Source: Astropecten irregularis (taxonomy: Eukaryota > Echinodermata > Asteroidea > Paxillosida > Astropectinidae). From it: DNA of 64,000 bases. The stretch covers positions 3,472,001-3,536,000 of the forward strand of contig OZ020259.1 in assembly GCA_963971285.1 (NCBI GenBank), in the 5' to 3' direction. Position 1 is the first letter of the stretch, and every line of letters starts with the position of its first letter. The notes beneath the pieces are model-generated. The model saw only the letters and a list, made by a program, of their open reading frames with translations, had not been told where the DNA came from and did not search any database. Both the position numbers and the translations under genes were made by a program. Below are positions 34,497-45,518 of this stretch, piece by piece.

Positions 34497-34743
34497 AGCC
34501 AGGAGCCAATTTCATAGAGCTGCTTAGCACAATAAATTGCTTAGCACAAAAATAGCTTGCCCAATAAAAAAACCACCATTCAAAATTCCATTTGATATTC
34601 ATAGTCAGCGATCAACACCCAAAGAACAAATGCAAGTGATCACACCACACGGAAAATGTGGTTGTTAATCCTGTTTTTACTAAGATGAAAATGTCATGCT
34701 TAGTAAATTTTTGTTCTAAGCAGGTCTATGAAATTGGCTCTAG
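34497..34743. repeat. F4 palindromic element
   Basis: AGGAGCCAATTTCATAGAGC and CTATGAAATTGGCTC ends, with the shared F4 interior. Confidence 0.75.
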
Positions 34744-35296
34744 GATAATTGGAGACGATGCCCTCCTGCTGGAAAGAGAACAGCGTAAGCGTTTCCCAAC
34801 CTGTTACAATATTGCAAAGTGAGGTAAAGAAGTACACATTAAATCATCATACTGTACACATCTGTGTCCGCACGTATACCGGAATAGTGCGAATCGATTC
34901 CCGCTATTGCAGACTGGCGTGGGCCTATCGAAGCAACTCAGTGCCCCATCGAGTGTGTTAGAGGCAAAGAGTCTTCTCCGATCTTTTAAAGGTAAGTTTA
35001 GTTCTGTTTCAGTACCAAAGGTTCGTGCTTTTTCCACCTATGCACCCGTGTATAATGATACAGGATCTTTTCCAAAGGCTAAATGTATGGGATTTTAATG
35101 TTAAACGCTATTTGAAAAATAAATCTTAACAAGTTTTGTTAGTCCTATTCCCTCTATAACTTCAGTGGCTAATGAGTTCATGAAGATACAAAGGCTAAAA
35201 ATATTGCTTAGCACAAAAACAATGCTAGAATATCCTGCTTAACAAACTCTGAGTTAACTGTTTAAAACTACAAGCCATATCACATCACCGGCCAGG

Positions 35297-35445
35297 GGTC
35301 GATTTTTGGTCGATTCACCAAACTCATCGTAACTATCAATCGTAGGCTGAGTTTAATGATGCATAATAGCCCTACGTAGGATGTAATGGGTTATATCCTT
35401 CGTAACTCGAATTACGATCGATCGTAGTACTTCGTGAAATCGACC
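35297..35445. repeat. F8 palindromic element, 'CGTAACTCG' interior
   Basis: GGTCGATTCACCAAACTC at the left and ACGATCGATCGTAGTAC with GTGAAATCGACC at the right. Confidence 0.65.
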
Positions 35446-35967
35446 GAATGATTTCTTTTGTACTAAGAAGGCACACAGTGTTTCTTACGAAACTATCAAT
35501 CTAACCATTTCTTATATAATTTCCCTTATTGAATAAAATGGTTAAATCAATTAAATTGATTAGTAACTAGTCTCCTGATGACGACTAGAGCAGGCTAGTC
35601 GAAACGTTGAGACCTTACATTGTAGTAATATTCTGTCTTGTCATATCTTGTTGTGTATGTTAGGGCACATCTTACACAAGCCTCGGCTTTTAAGATGTTG
35701 CCCCCATACTGTGGAAATAAATGTCATTACATTGAAAAAATAAATGAAATTGGTATGATATTCCGGAGATACTGATTCGAATCCCCCTCCATTCAATATT
35801 CTGTGTTCGATTTTGAATGACTTTATACATTTCAGTCAGTTTCCCTTGTGGTACTTTGTTCTTTAAAGGCCTTTCACACGACGACAAAATGAATCCTTGA
35901 GAGATTTTAACTGAGGTCCAGACCATGTCTCAATGGTTGAGAGTTTGTAGCATCGCGTTAAAAGGCC

Positions 35968-36515
35968 TTAAAGGTAATATCATACTTTGGTAAGAAACAG
36001 ACATGTTCACAGGTTAACGTATAACTTACAGGGTATGAAGATTCTGCTGGTAGAAACATACCGTTAATTTGAAACCTGAAAATGGTGTATTTATCCAGAA
36101 ACGGCCGAAAATCGTTTTGATATTTTAAAAGGTAAACAAAGACTTAAAGGTAGTTTCATACTTTGGTAAGACACCGAAACAGAAATGTTCGCAGATTTAT
36201 GTATAACTTACAGGGTATTATGAAGATGGCGGTGGTAGAAACATAACGTTCAAATTCTTCTTCCCAAAATGGTGTATTTATCCTGAAATTTGTAAAACAA
36301 CAACCGAAAATCTTTTTGATCTTTTAAAAGATCAAAAAAAGAGAGAGAAAAGACTTAAGAAATACTGTGGCTGTACGTATTCACTGTTGTCTCAAAAAGT
36401 GGGCAATGTATGGGACCGAAATTTTCACAGATAACTGTTACTGTATCTGTCTTGATATTTGTTCCCATAAATCTGTATTTCTTTGACAAAAAACCAAAGT
36501 ATGATATTACCTTAA
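35968..36515 (+). repeat. Two F1 MITEs, second placed at an internal TTAA of the first
   Basis: A left half of F1 (35968-36145) runs up to GACTTAA, where a complete F1 copy (36144-36515) begins. In intact copies GACTTAAGAAATACTGTGG is internal. Confidence 0.75.
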
Positions 36516-37066
36516 AGACTATACGAGTTGGCGTGCTGTATGAGATGACCTGCTTCAATTCAAATGGTAAATTCGCATCTCACTGATTGATTCTGACAAT
36601 AAGCCAACAGGCAAGAGTCCCAAGTCCCTCGAATCTTGGATCTTTAGGCCTGGAACTGCGATCTAAAGGGATATCGCTCCAAAATCAACAATCGGAGCCT
36701 CTTAGCCGGAAGGGGAATACATTTTTCCCACGTAGGCCAGCACATGATCTTAATTCTCATAGACATCTCGTTGGTTTTTACCTTATGCTAGAGGGGTGCA
36801 TTTTTGTCAATCTAGCTGAAAATGTTGAAACAAGATTCGAACAAGATTTTTTTTTTTAGAAAATTGTTATCATGTTACAAAATCACAACGAGTACGGAAA
36901 TGAAAAAACTACAGTGGTTAACGTGATATGCAGCCATTTTGTATCCAAGTTGTAGTATTCTAATTCAGAAAAAATCTATCCAGGTGTTGAAAACGATCCA
37001 GTGTAGTGCGCCCTCAAGTCTCATTATGGTACTGAGTAAAAGGCGACCTCTACGGTGGTCAATGCT

Positions 37067-37335
37067 CGGAGTTAGAAGGGCCTGACGCGTTTCGATCTCA
37101 TTAGGATCTATATTTATTGAAGGCTAAGAAAAAGGTTATCTTCGATAAAGATCCTGTTAGAATCGAAACCCACCAGGGGCCGATTTCACTTAAGTCGTAT
37201 TCTGCGATTATCGCGATCACACTTGATATGAGACGGCTACTTTGCGATCGATTCTCCGTTTAGCGATGGATTTGAGCTTTAGCGATGATCGTAAAGCCGT
37301 AGTGAAATCGGCCCCTGGGCCCTCCTCACTCCAAA
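37067..37335 (+). repeat. F2 element split by an F8 palindrome
   Basis: F2 hairpin arms (GACGCGTTTCGATCTC and GAATCGAAACCCACC) are followed by an F8 insert, CAGGGGCCGATTTCAC to its exact inverse (37175-37318), and then the F2 remainder GGCCCTCCTCACTCC. Confidence 0.75.
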
Positions 37336-37666
37336 AAAATTGAAATAGTCTTGGAAAATATGTAAATTTGTTTCAGTACGAGGCATTTTGCAAGCTGGAA
37401 ATTGAAGAAACACCTTGATCGGATCACACTGTACAAGCATAACGGAATTAGTACAACCGTTTTTGAATGGATACGGTTTAGGACTCCAGAATCAACGTTT
37501 CGATTCGAAGAATCAAGCCATCAAACTTGAACTGTTTGTATATATCGTGTATAGGTAACTCCATAGACCCAATTTCTGACGCAAAGCAAACAATCAGTAA
37601 GCCAAGATACATAAAAGACGTGGCATGGTTTGACCCCCATAGCTACTGCTTTACACAATTAGGCCA

Positions 37667-37987
37667 AACAAAAAAATTGTTGTGATGCTCTCAAGTGGAG
37701 AAATTAAAATTTTTGGTCGGTCGGTCGATTTTTTTGTTCCGACTTTCAAACATTTAAGAATAAATACAGGATGTATGGTCACCAGGGCTTATAAATCAAC
37801 GGTCTTGGGTCGTTTTGAGGTGACACGCTTTTTTACTGCTAAATCTTACATTTTCTGTCAAAAATGGTGAGTTTTTATACTTTAGGACTCGGAGAAAAAA
37901 AAATTAACAAATAAAAATCCCGACCCAAAGTTTTGGCATTTTACGGTCGGTCGCTGAGGGCAACACAAGATTTTTTTTTCGGCCTTA
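37667..37987. repeat. Palindrome-ended element ('GGCCAAACAAAAAAATTGTTG')
   Basis: TIR-like ends with T-rich runs and GGTCGGTCG on the left against GGTCGGTCGCTGAGGG-CAACACAAG on the right. Family unknown. Confidence 0.5.
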
Positions 37988-38566
37988 TTGTATAATAGAA
38001 GTCGTACACACTGGCTGGTGCGAGTCAAATTCTATTCAAACAAATATTATTACAGCGGTAACATTGCACGCTTTCAGATGGCCACGTTCATGGATGTGTA
38101 CAATGCCATCGAACTGGGAATTAGAGTGTCTACAAATTCTACGAATTCTCCTTACAAAGCGATTGAAAAGTTGCTTGCTTATGCACATAATGAAGTACTT
38201 GGTATAGTTGGGAGATTTACATAGGTGACGTGACAGGTTTACAAGGTTCAGCACGGATGAATGCTATAAGAAAATCTGTATAATCTCCTATTTACACCAC
38301 ACTATTTGAGACTTCACAATAAGTAATGCAAGTAATGCTAGTTCCCATGGTGTTATTAATAGAACTATCGTCACGGCATACGGGGAATCTGTATTTGGCT
38401 GCGCGTCAATCAAGCATGAATAAACTCTCTTCAACCTACTTTTATTTTATTTTCTTTTTTTTACAGTACACAGGCCAACCGTGATATTGAAATTTCAAAA
38501 TGACAATGACACTCTGAATTGCACACGAATGCACTTAATCCACGATCCTTTTCATACAGTCACGTT

Positions 38567-38680
38567 CAGTACGGAAGAGTATAAGGGCCACCTGCACATA
38601 AAAAAAAATTCGCAGTGAGATAGCAACTCGAAAAAAAAAAACAGATTTCAGGTGGCACTTATACTCTTCCGTACGTTCAG
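38567..38680. repeat. Short palindromic element
   Basis: GTACGGAAGAGTATAAGGGC and its inverse GCACTTATACTCTTCCGTAC, with an A-rich centre. Confidence 0.75.
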
Positions 38681-38804
38681 TATATAGATATTTATTGTTG
38701 GAGTATTTCCAGCGATGATTGTGTGTTTATTTGAAGTATACTAATACCCATTTTATCACCGTGTACTTTACATGCAAACCAAATCAAACGAACAGAGAAA
38801 ATTG

Positions 38805-38935
38805 ACTATTAGGGACACCACCAACATACAGCTGGATAGCTCTGCTGGTAAGGTTTTCCAGAAATCGCTATTTCGAATTCTGCTCTAGCCATTTTTTTCT
38901 CCGTTCACTTTTCAAAAACGAATCAAATTTACAGG
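38805..38935 (+). mobile_element. Decayed tRNA-derived SINE
   Basis: GGGACACCACCAACATACAG, a degenerate tRNA head and TTTTTCTCCGTTCACTTTTC match the SINE pair at 58150-58707. Confidence 0.55.
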
Positions 38936-39609
38936 GCCTATATCCCTGAGTGTTTAAAGGCAGCATACAGGATTTGCAAGTTATAGGTAAAGTTATAGGT
39001 GAAAAATTCTATTTGGTTTGCTAACAAAGTTTGATAGTACTTTTAATCAACAAAATTTTGCCGTTTCGAAAGCACCCGGGCCACAGGCCCCCACTATGCG
39101 TGTAGTTTATACACAAAGCAATACTACAATGAATCAGTCAAACACAAGATCCATTTTTATCCCATTCTCAATAGCAAAGCAGCTTGTATCACCCCACTGG
39201 AAAAAAACCCGAGTATTTTCAGCTCATGCTATTATGTCAACGCAAATTGTACCGGTCAAAGGTGCATGGAAAGATGCTTTGAGCAAATCCAGTACTTTGT
39301 GAAAAATCAGGCAGAGGAACGGAAGGAGAACAAAATGCTAAACGTTTGGATTTTCTGTTTCAAAGAGCCAGGAAAAATTGTTCTTTTGTATAAATGAGGC
39401 CGCCAAATCTCGCTGACAAAATGGCCGCCGGCGATAATTTTTTCATTCAACTTGCCAGGCGAACTGTACATCCTGTATTACCAATGAATCCTACAGAAAT
39501 ATCAGCAGCAGCTCTGTTTTGGGTCTTTGGAGACCTGGGCCAGAAAACGTCAGAGAATCCCAATTTTCAACCTGTGGCTGATATGCCCCAATGAGGGCAT
39601 ATCAGCCCC

Positions 39610-39765
39610 AGGGGCCGATTTCACTAACGCTTTGCGATATCGCTAAAGCCCAAATCCATCGCTAAACAGAAAATCGATCGCTACTTTGCATAGCAATTTT
39701 CCGTTTAGCGATGAATTTGGGCTTTACGATGATCGCAAAGCGTTAGTGAAATCGGCCCCAGGTTG
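39610..39765. repeat. F8 palindromic element, 'CGATATCGCTAAAGC' interior
   Basis: AGGGGCCGATTTCACTAACG and CGTTAGTGAAATCGGCCCC ends. A half copy of the CGTAACTCG type directly follows (39766-39843). Confidence 0.75.
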
Positions 39766-40224
39766 AAGTCGAACAATACGATGGGTTATCCTTCATATAT
39801 CTCGAGTTACGATCGAACGTAGGGCTTCGTGAAATCGACCCCTGTAGATTTGCTGTGCACACATCTCTGGCCCCATTCCTATAGTGGACAACTTCATCGG
39901 TGTGAGGTGACTTTCATAACAGAACTTAGTGGTTTATATACATTCCGCGAAGCAGTATTTCTTCTGGCTATATGCAATCAAAGAATAGATTATTTGTATT
40001 TCTACTGAATAGCGAAATCATGTCAGACGGGTATTTTGAATACACTGGCCCGAACTTTGGGAAACTCGGTTATGTATGCATGGGTGCTCTTGTACGTAAC
40101 GGTGGGAGTGAGCTAAGCATATACCAACTGCATGGAAATTATTTTGGGGTTGAAAATGGGTAAGCAACAGAACTTGACCCCAGATAAAGTGTTACAAAAC
40201 TCCTATGCTCGAACGTGTGGCCTG

Positions 40225-40815
40225 GGGCCAATTTCATAGATCTGCTTAAGTTTTGGTAAATAAAATTAGTATAACAGGCAAAACTCCTTCTGAAAGTCAT
40301 GCTCAGCAAACAATGGCAGAATACACGTCAAAAGCGGTTAACAACACATGAAAAATACGGTTGGTTATCTTGTTAGATCAAGGAAGACTTTTCACATGCT
40401 TAAAGGGAGGGTACAGAATTGGTAAGACAAAATACACTTCATGATCACAGATTCACATAAAACTTACACAGTATAATGGTAATGATAGGAAAAAACATCC
40501 CATGAAATGTTTTTGTCTGAAATGCCATATTCGTTGAGAAATAAATGAAACTATTTTCCGATTGGAATAAATCGCTTCGAAGCGTTTTATTCATCCGTTG
40601 AAATGTGTACAGTTCTCTGTACACGGGTTTTCACTATTTTCTCGTGACCCAGATGGCTGATTGACCTCAAACTTCTACAGGTTTGTCAGTTAAGGTATAT
40701 GATGGATTACATAATGTGCTTTCACTGTCAGCAACGGGTTTGTCGCAAAAACCAGTTCTGTACCATCCCTTTAAGCAAACGTTGTGTTTAAGCTGCTCTG
40801 TGAAATTGACCTCTG
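40225..40815. repeat. F4b element with an F9 MITE inserted at TTAA
   Basis: Outer element from GGGGCCAATTTCATAGATC to TCTGTGAAATTGACC. F9 (40401-40774) sits between duplicated TTAA, inside the sequence that reads CATGCTGAAGC without an insert at 4590. Confidence 0.8.
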
Positions 40816-40943
40816 GGTAGAAGCTGTCATTGTGTGATAGGGAATAACTGCGAGTTACTGTAACCGCCTATGGAGGTCACCAAATGGTAGCCAAAGATGG
40901 GGTTTGCCATAGTGTATATAATGACTATAAAAAACTATCTTGG

Positions 40944-41093
40944 GGTCGATTTCACGAAGCCCTACGATCGATCGTACCTCGAGTTACGATGAATAACCCA
41001 TCGCATGGGAACTATCCTACGTAGGATTGCAATACATCTAAAGTCCTACGATTGATAGTAAGTTACGATGAGTTTTTGATGAAATCGACCCAT
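40944..41093. repeat. F8 palindromic element, 'CGTAACTCG' interior
   Basis: GGGGTCGATTTCACGAAGCC and GATGAAATCGACCC ends; CCTACGATCGATCGTAC inside. Confidence 0.75.
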
Positions 41094-41264
41094 GGTACCT
41101 TGTCAAAATCCCTGGTAACCTCATTGCAATCTATTTGGTACAATTCGTTTAAGGCACTACAGTAGCTCTATGGACATATGATCCCCCTATCTGAAAAGTA
41201 AATTATTTCAAAAGATATTTTAAAAGGTTTATTGGAACAAATATTCAGCAGCATCGAAGTCAGG

Positions 41265-41402
41265 CAACCAGTCACTCTCCTGAGGATGAACAGAGCACAC
41301 TGTTCGGAACGTCGAGATAATACCACCGGTTCTTCTCAAGAACCACACACTCTCACAGAAGAGATTACATGGTGTCACCGCAAACCTACCTTCTTTTAGT
41401 AC
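41265..41402 (+). repeat. F6 half copy
   Basis: It corresponds to the right arm and tail of the element at 6278-6480, including TTCGGAACGTCGAGATAATA. Confidence 0.7.
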
Positions 41403-41605
41403 TTCCACCAAGCATAGCTTCAAGTCTTATATATTTAAGAGGTGAAGGTCGGGAATTAGGAATCAGATTTTGTTAAGTCTGTTAATAAACAGTCTAAAGG
41501 GAAACGCGTTTCTTTCACAATAATTTCTCAACAATAACAGCCACCCCTTGTCACGACATATAGCTCATAGAAAAGAAAACCTAACAATTGTCAATTGATT
41601 TTCTT

Positions 41606-41637
<32 letters not shown>

Positions 41638-42088
41638 AGTGATTTATTCCAGTACTTGAAAAGTGCCCAGTCAACCGCGTCCAGAAACTTTACAATATGT
41701 AAAGAACATTTATTACTCCACATTTACTACATAATGGTACAGGAAATCCCTCTTTACAACACTAGCCTTGCACTTTTAAACCCTAGGTACATGTGAATTG
41801 CAAAACCGTATCACTAACGTCAAATACCATAATGTCATTTCAAGTAAATACGGATAACACATGCACTTGCAAACCGCCTTTAGAAGCAAAAGAACTATTA
41901 TTATGCACCTGTCAAAAGTTTATTCATGTTATTGCTGATTCATATTTCGACGTAATGCATGCAGACATCATATGCAGCATTATATGATGCTGATGCTGAC
42001 TCTGAATTTTTCTTTTGAACTCTGATGCTCGAGTTTTCATGGCGACTCCAAATAAGTTAACATTGAAAAGAAAATATATTGATTTGGC

Positions 42089-42454
42089 TTAAAGGTTCAA
42101 AACAGGATTGGTAACATACCTAGGCAGAAATGTTCCCAGATTTAGGTATAACTTTCTGGGTATGAAAATTGTGCTGGTAGTAACATAGCGTTCAAATATT
42201 TCCGCCTGAAATGGTGTATTTATCCATAAAATAGTCAAACAAAGACCGGAAACAGTTTTGATCTCGTGGTAAGATCATAACCATTCTTTATGTTGTATAA
42301 TAACAATTCAGTCGGTTTTTCGCTGTTTTCTTGTAACTCAGATGTCCGAATGAGCTCAAATTTAGACATAATGTGTTACTTTATATACATGTTGGATTAG
42401 ACTAAGTGTGAGTGCTGTTCTTTAACCTTTACCAATCAGGTGTTATACCTTTAA
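42089..42454 (+). repeat. F1-related variant element
   Basis: TTAA-flanked; shares its right half with 30549-30903. Confidence 0.65.
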
Positions 42455-42558
42455 AGTAAGCCTTTGATAATTATTGCAGTTTAGAATGCTGTATACGTGG
42501 TCCCTAACGGCGGTCCGTGTCTAACTTTCCTTGTGAAATAAAGGGCCCATGACATGTC

Positions 42559-42924
42559 TTAAGGTAGTATCATACTTTGGTAAGAAACCAAAATAGAAAT
42601 GTTCACAGATTTACGTATAACATACAGGGTATGAAGATGGTGGTGGCAGAAACATACCGTTAAACTTGTTCCGCCTGAAATGGTGTATTTATCCTGAAAT
42701 TAGTAAAACAACGACCGAAAATCTTTTTGATCTTTTAAAAGATCAAAACTAAAAGAGAAAAGACTTAAGAAATATACTGTGGCTGTTTTTCACTGTTTTC
42801 TCAAAAAGTGGGCACCGTATGGAACTGAAATTTTAACAGATGACTGTTACTGTATCTGTCTTGATATTTTTGCCTATGAATCTGTATTTCTTTGATAAAA
42901 ATCAAAGTATGATACTACATTTAA
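42559..42924 (+). repeat. F1 MITE, complete
   Basis: A good reference copy: TTAA, AAGGTAGTATCATACTTTGG, a central TTTTAAAAGATCAAAA palindrome and the inverse TIR. Confidence 0.88.
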
Positions 42925-43941
42925 GCTGTGTATGATTTATATAATACATTGTAGTTGATTATCTTCGTTCAGGTAAAGGCAGCCATGTTGGGTCAATCGG
43001 GCAAAATGTTCAGCGGTGTAAAAAAATCATGATTTATGTGAATGTCAAAGTTTTGTCTCAAGACGAGAAAGATTGTTTATCATTTTATTGCCATCAAGTA
43101 GTTGTAAAGCTTGCCATCTACAATAACTAAAAAAAAAAAAAGGTTCAAGAATTTTGCCCGTCAAGAAAAGTAAACATGGTTGTTTATGAGGATTGAAAAA
43201 TATGTCTGTGTGAAATTTGTCACCAAGCTTAGCATAGCTTACTCTGCTGCTGGTATTTTATACAAAGAAAAAAAATTGAAATTGCCAAAGGAGTCGGAAG
43301 AAGAAAGAACCTCGACAAATAATATGGGTAAAATAAACAACGCATTGTGGACTTACCAATACCATAGAGTTACTTTTGCCATTCTTTTGCCGGAGGGGAA
43401 TTTTTTTTTTCTTTACTTTTAAGACTAAAAAAAATGCTGGTATTTGCAGTCAAAATTCCAACGAGAGTGAAGATTTAAGGACGCACTTACAAAATTGTGA
43501 TTTTCACCCAAACAAATATTTTAATGTTTTATTTGTTTCACAGATATTCGGTTGTAAAGGAACTATAGTTTGAAGTTTCATTGGGTGATAAATTCCCAGG
43601 CTCTGTGGGTATATGCTTAACATATAGACTTTAACTGGTTAACTTCTGACCTCACTCGTTAAATCAGATGCAATGGTGCATGTGGGTACCAGGTAAAATA
43701 CAGGAATATTATTGTCATTTTACTATAGTGGGTATAGTTGCGTGAGAGTTTGGGGGTCTGATATACCGCCCTGGCTTGTGTGTTGGTCGCAGCGTCGCAG
43801 TAGCATCGCGTTATCGGAGAAATACTTCATCAGTGGTCGACATTCGCGCGGGAGGAGTACAAGCAAGACTCCTGGCCACGTCCTTAAGATATAACACAAG
43901 GTAAGATGGGTGTCGAGACGATTTAGCATTTCGTTATTAAC

Positions 43942-44100
43942 CTGGGAGTCAGGTTGACGTAGCGGTTCTTCCCTCGCCTTTCACCTCTGGCGGACCGGGT
44001 TCAAGTCCGGCTTGGCTCACAAGTGGATTGGGTTTTCAGTCCCTACCCAGAATATTACTCTGGGGTTTTCCTCCCGTTTTTAAAACTGTATCTTCTTATC
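43942..44100 (+). mobile_element. tRNA-derived SINE
   Basis: B-box-like GGGTTCAAGTCCGG in a tRNA-like head, then CAAGTGGATTGGGTTTTCAG. Acceptor pairing is poor, so not a tRNA gene. Confidence 0.5.
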
Positions 44101-44317
44101 ATCATCTTTCCAAAAAAAGTTTCATCAGGTTTTCGAGCTACAGTGCCTAGGGCACTTTTTGAGTAATCCTTGGTGTCATTAGCAGAAAATAAAAATAATA
44201 ATAATAATTGAAATGATCTTGACAGTAACCGTTCATTCCACTTTCCATGTGCGTCAGTGATCAATCAATCCAAAAAGGGTTCGAATTTCAAAGTTTCCAA
44301 ACAGAATTGTCGTAATG

Positions 44318-44547
44318 TTTGGAGTTCAGAGGGCCTGACGCGTTTCGAACCTATAGCAGGATCTATCTCAAAGGCTAAATGAGAAAGGCTTCGATAAAGA
44401 TCCTTCTAGCATCAATCAAAACGAGTCAGCCTTTGAGAAACATTCTGCTAGGGTCGAAACACGTCAAACCCTTCTAACTCCAAGCATTTTATAAATTTTC
44501 GGTCATTTTTGTTGGCTGATGAGCAGTTTGCAGCAGTTAATTACTTG
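44318..44547 (+). repeat. F2 element with an expanded hairpin
   Basis: TTGGAGTTCAGAGGGCCTGA, three rounds of the CGAAAC/GATCC word, then the tail TGGCTGATGAGCAGTTTGCA. Confidence 0.65.
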
Positions 44548-45518
44548 TATTGACAATGTTCATATTGATTTCCACAATGTTTGCGTGTACGGATCTTAAT
44601 GAAGACATGTAAAAAAAAAAAAAAAAAATCATACCATCGACGGATTAACCCAATACTTTGCTGTCGGGTTTTATCTGCTCTGGTAACTATATAATATTCT
44701 GTAAAAGATTTTCTCACCAGGTTTGAAATAGGTAAGTAGTGCATGTGTTTTTCCTGGCATTTTCATGGGGTCTTGATTTTTTTTAAGTAGCAGATCTCTG
44801 TAAAAACAGTTTGATGGTTGGTGATTAGTTTATAGGAAAGAAAATTAAGCAGCTGTGTAACTATGTCGACTTTGAAAAGCAGCGCGCAATGACCGTTTAA
44901 AAAGCTGAAATATCGAAAATGCATGATAATGCAGCACCTATATTGGCTACACTTGTTAAAAATTCGAGAGGACATGTGAAATAGGTGACAGTAAATATTG
45001 GACTAGGTACTTCTTCAAGTACTGATTTCACTATAGGGCGTTTACGAAACGGAGGCTCGGTCTCACAGGCTCCGGCTCCATTTTCATGAATCCATTCTGA
45101 AAAAAAAACCGGGTATCAAAATAGAGAATTTGGTTGTGGTTCGGAAGTAGATTCTCTAGTTTGAAAAGGGAAACAGAGCTTCAGCTTCAATGAAAAACCA
45201 CAACCTATAATTTCCGCATATAGATGGCAGTGCTGGAGCCTGAGCCCGAGCCTAAGCCCCCGTTTCGCAAAACTCTTAGGAGAACTTGAACAGCAGTCTT
45301 GTCTCGGTACAGGGTTCCTCCGCTTGTTCCATTTGTGTAATTTGACCTAGACCATGGTGTGATCGAACAGCTTGTCTTGGTGCAATGTGTATGTGAAGTT
45401 GTCAACATGTCCTGCATCTTTTGTTTGTTTCCGCTCACAGATCCGTAATCTTCTCCTTGCTCGAGATTGATACTTCACGGTATCAAAGATAACCAAGTCT
45501 ATCATCTGAAGATTCAAG

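Larger units (their letters stand above)
30433..45518. other. 15 kb gene-free repeat field between SLCO-B and SLCO-C
   Basis: No exon with conserved content was found on either strand. It is packed with F1, F2, F3, F4, F6, F8 and F9 elements, some nested (listed separately). A TGACGTCA site lies at 30440-30447 just after the SLCO-B stop. An AATAAA at 31228-31233 may end SLCO-B transcripts. Little was recognised in 32700-33090, 34745-35290, 36520-37060, 37335-37660, 38680-38800 and 42925-43700. Confidence 0.6.

Noticed and set aside
37988..38224. 78-codon frame beginning MYNRSRTHW
   Set aside because: No recognisable domain, promoter or splice partner; it may be chance in a repeat-rich region, although it is fairly unbiased in composition.
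39972..40163. 63-codon frame followed by GTAAGC
   Set aside because: It could be an exon by its donor, but there is no partner exon or recognisable motif nearby.
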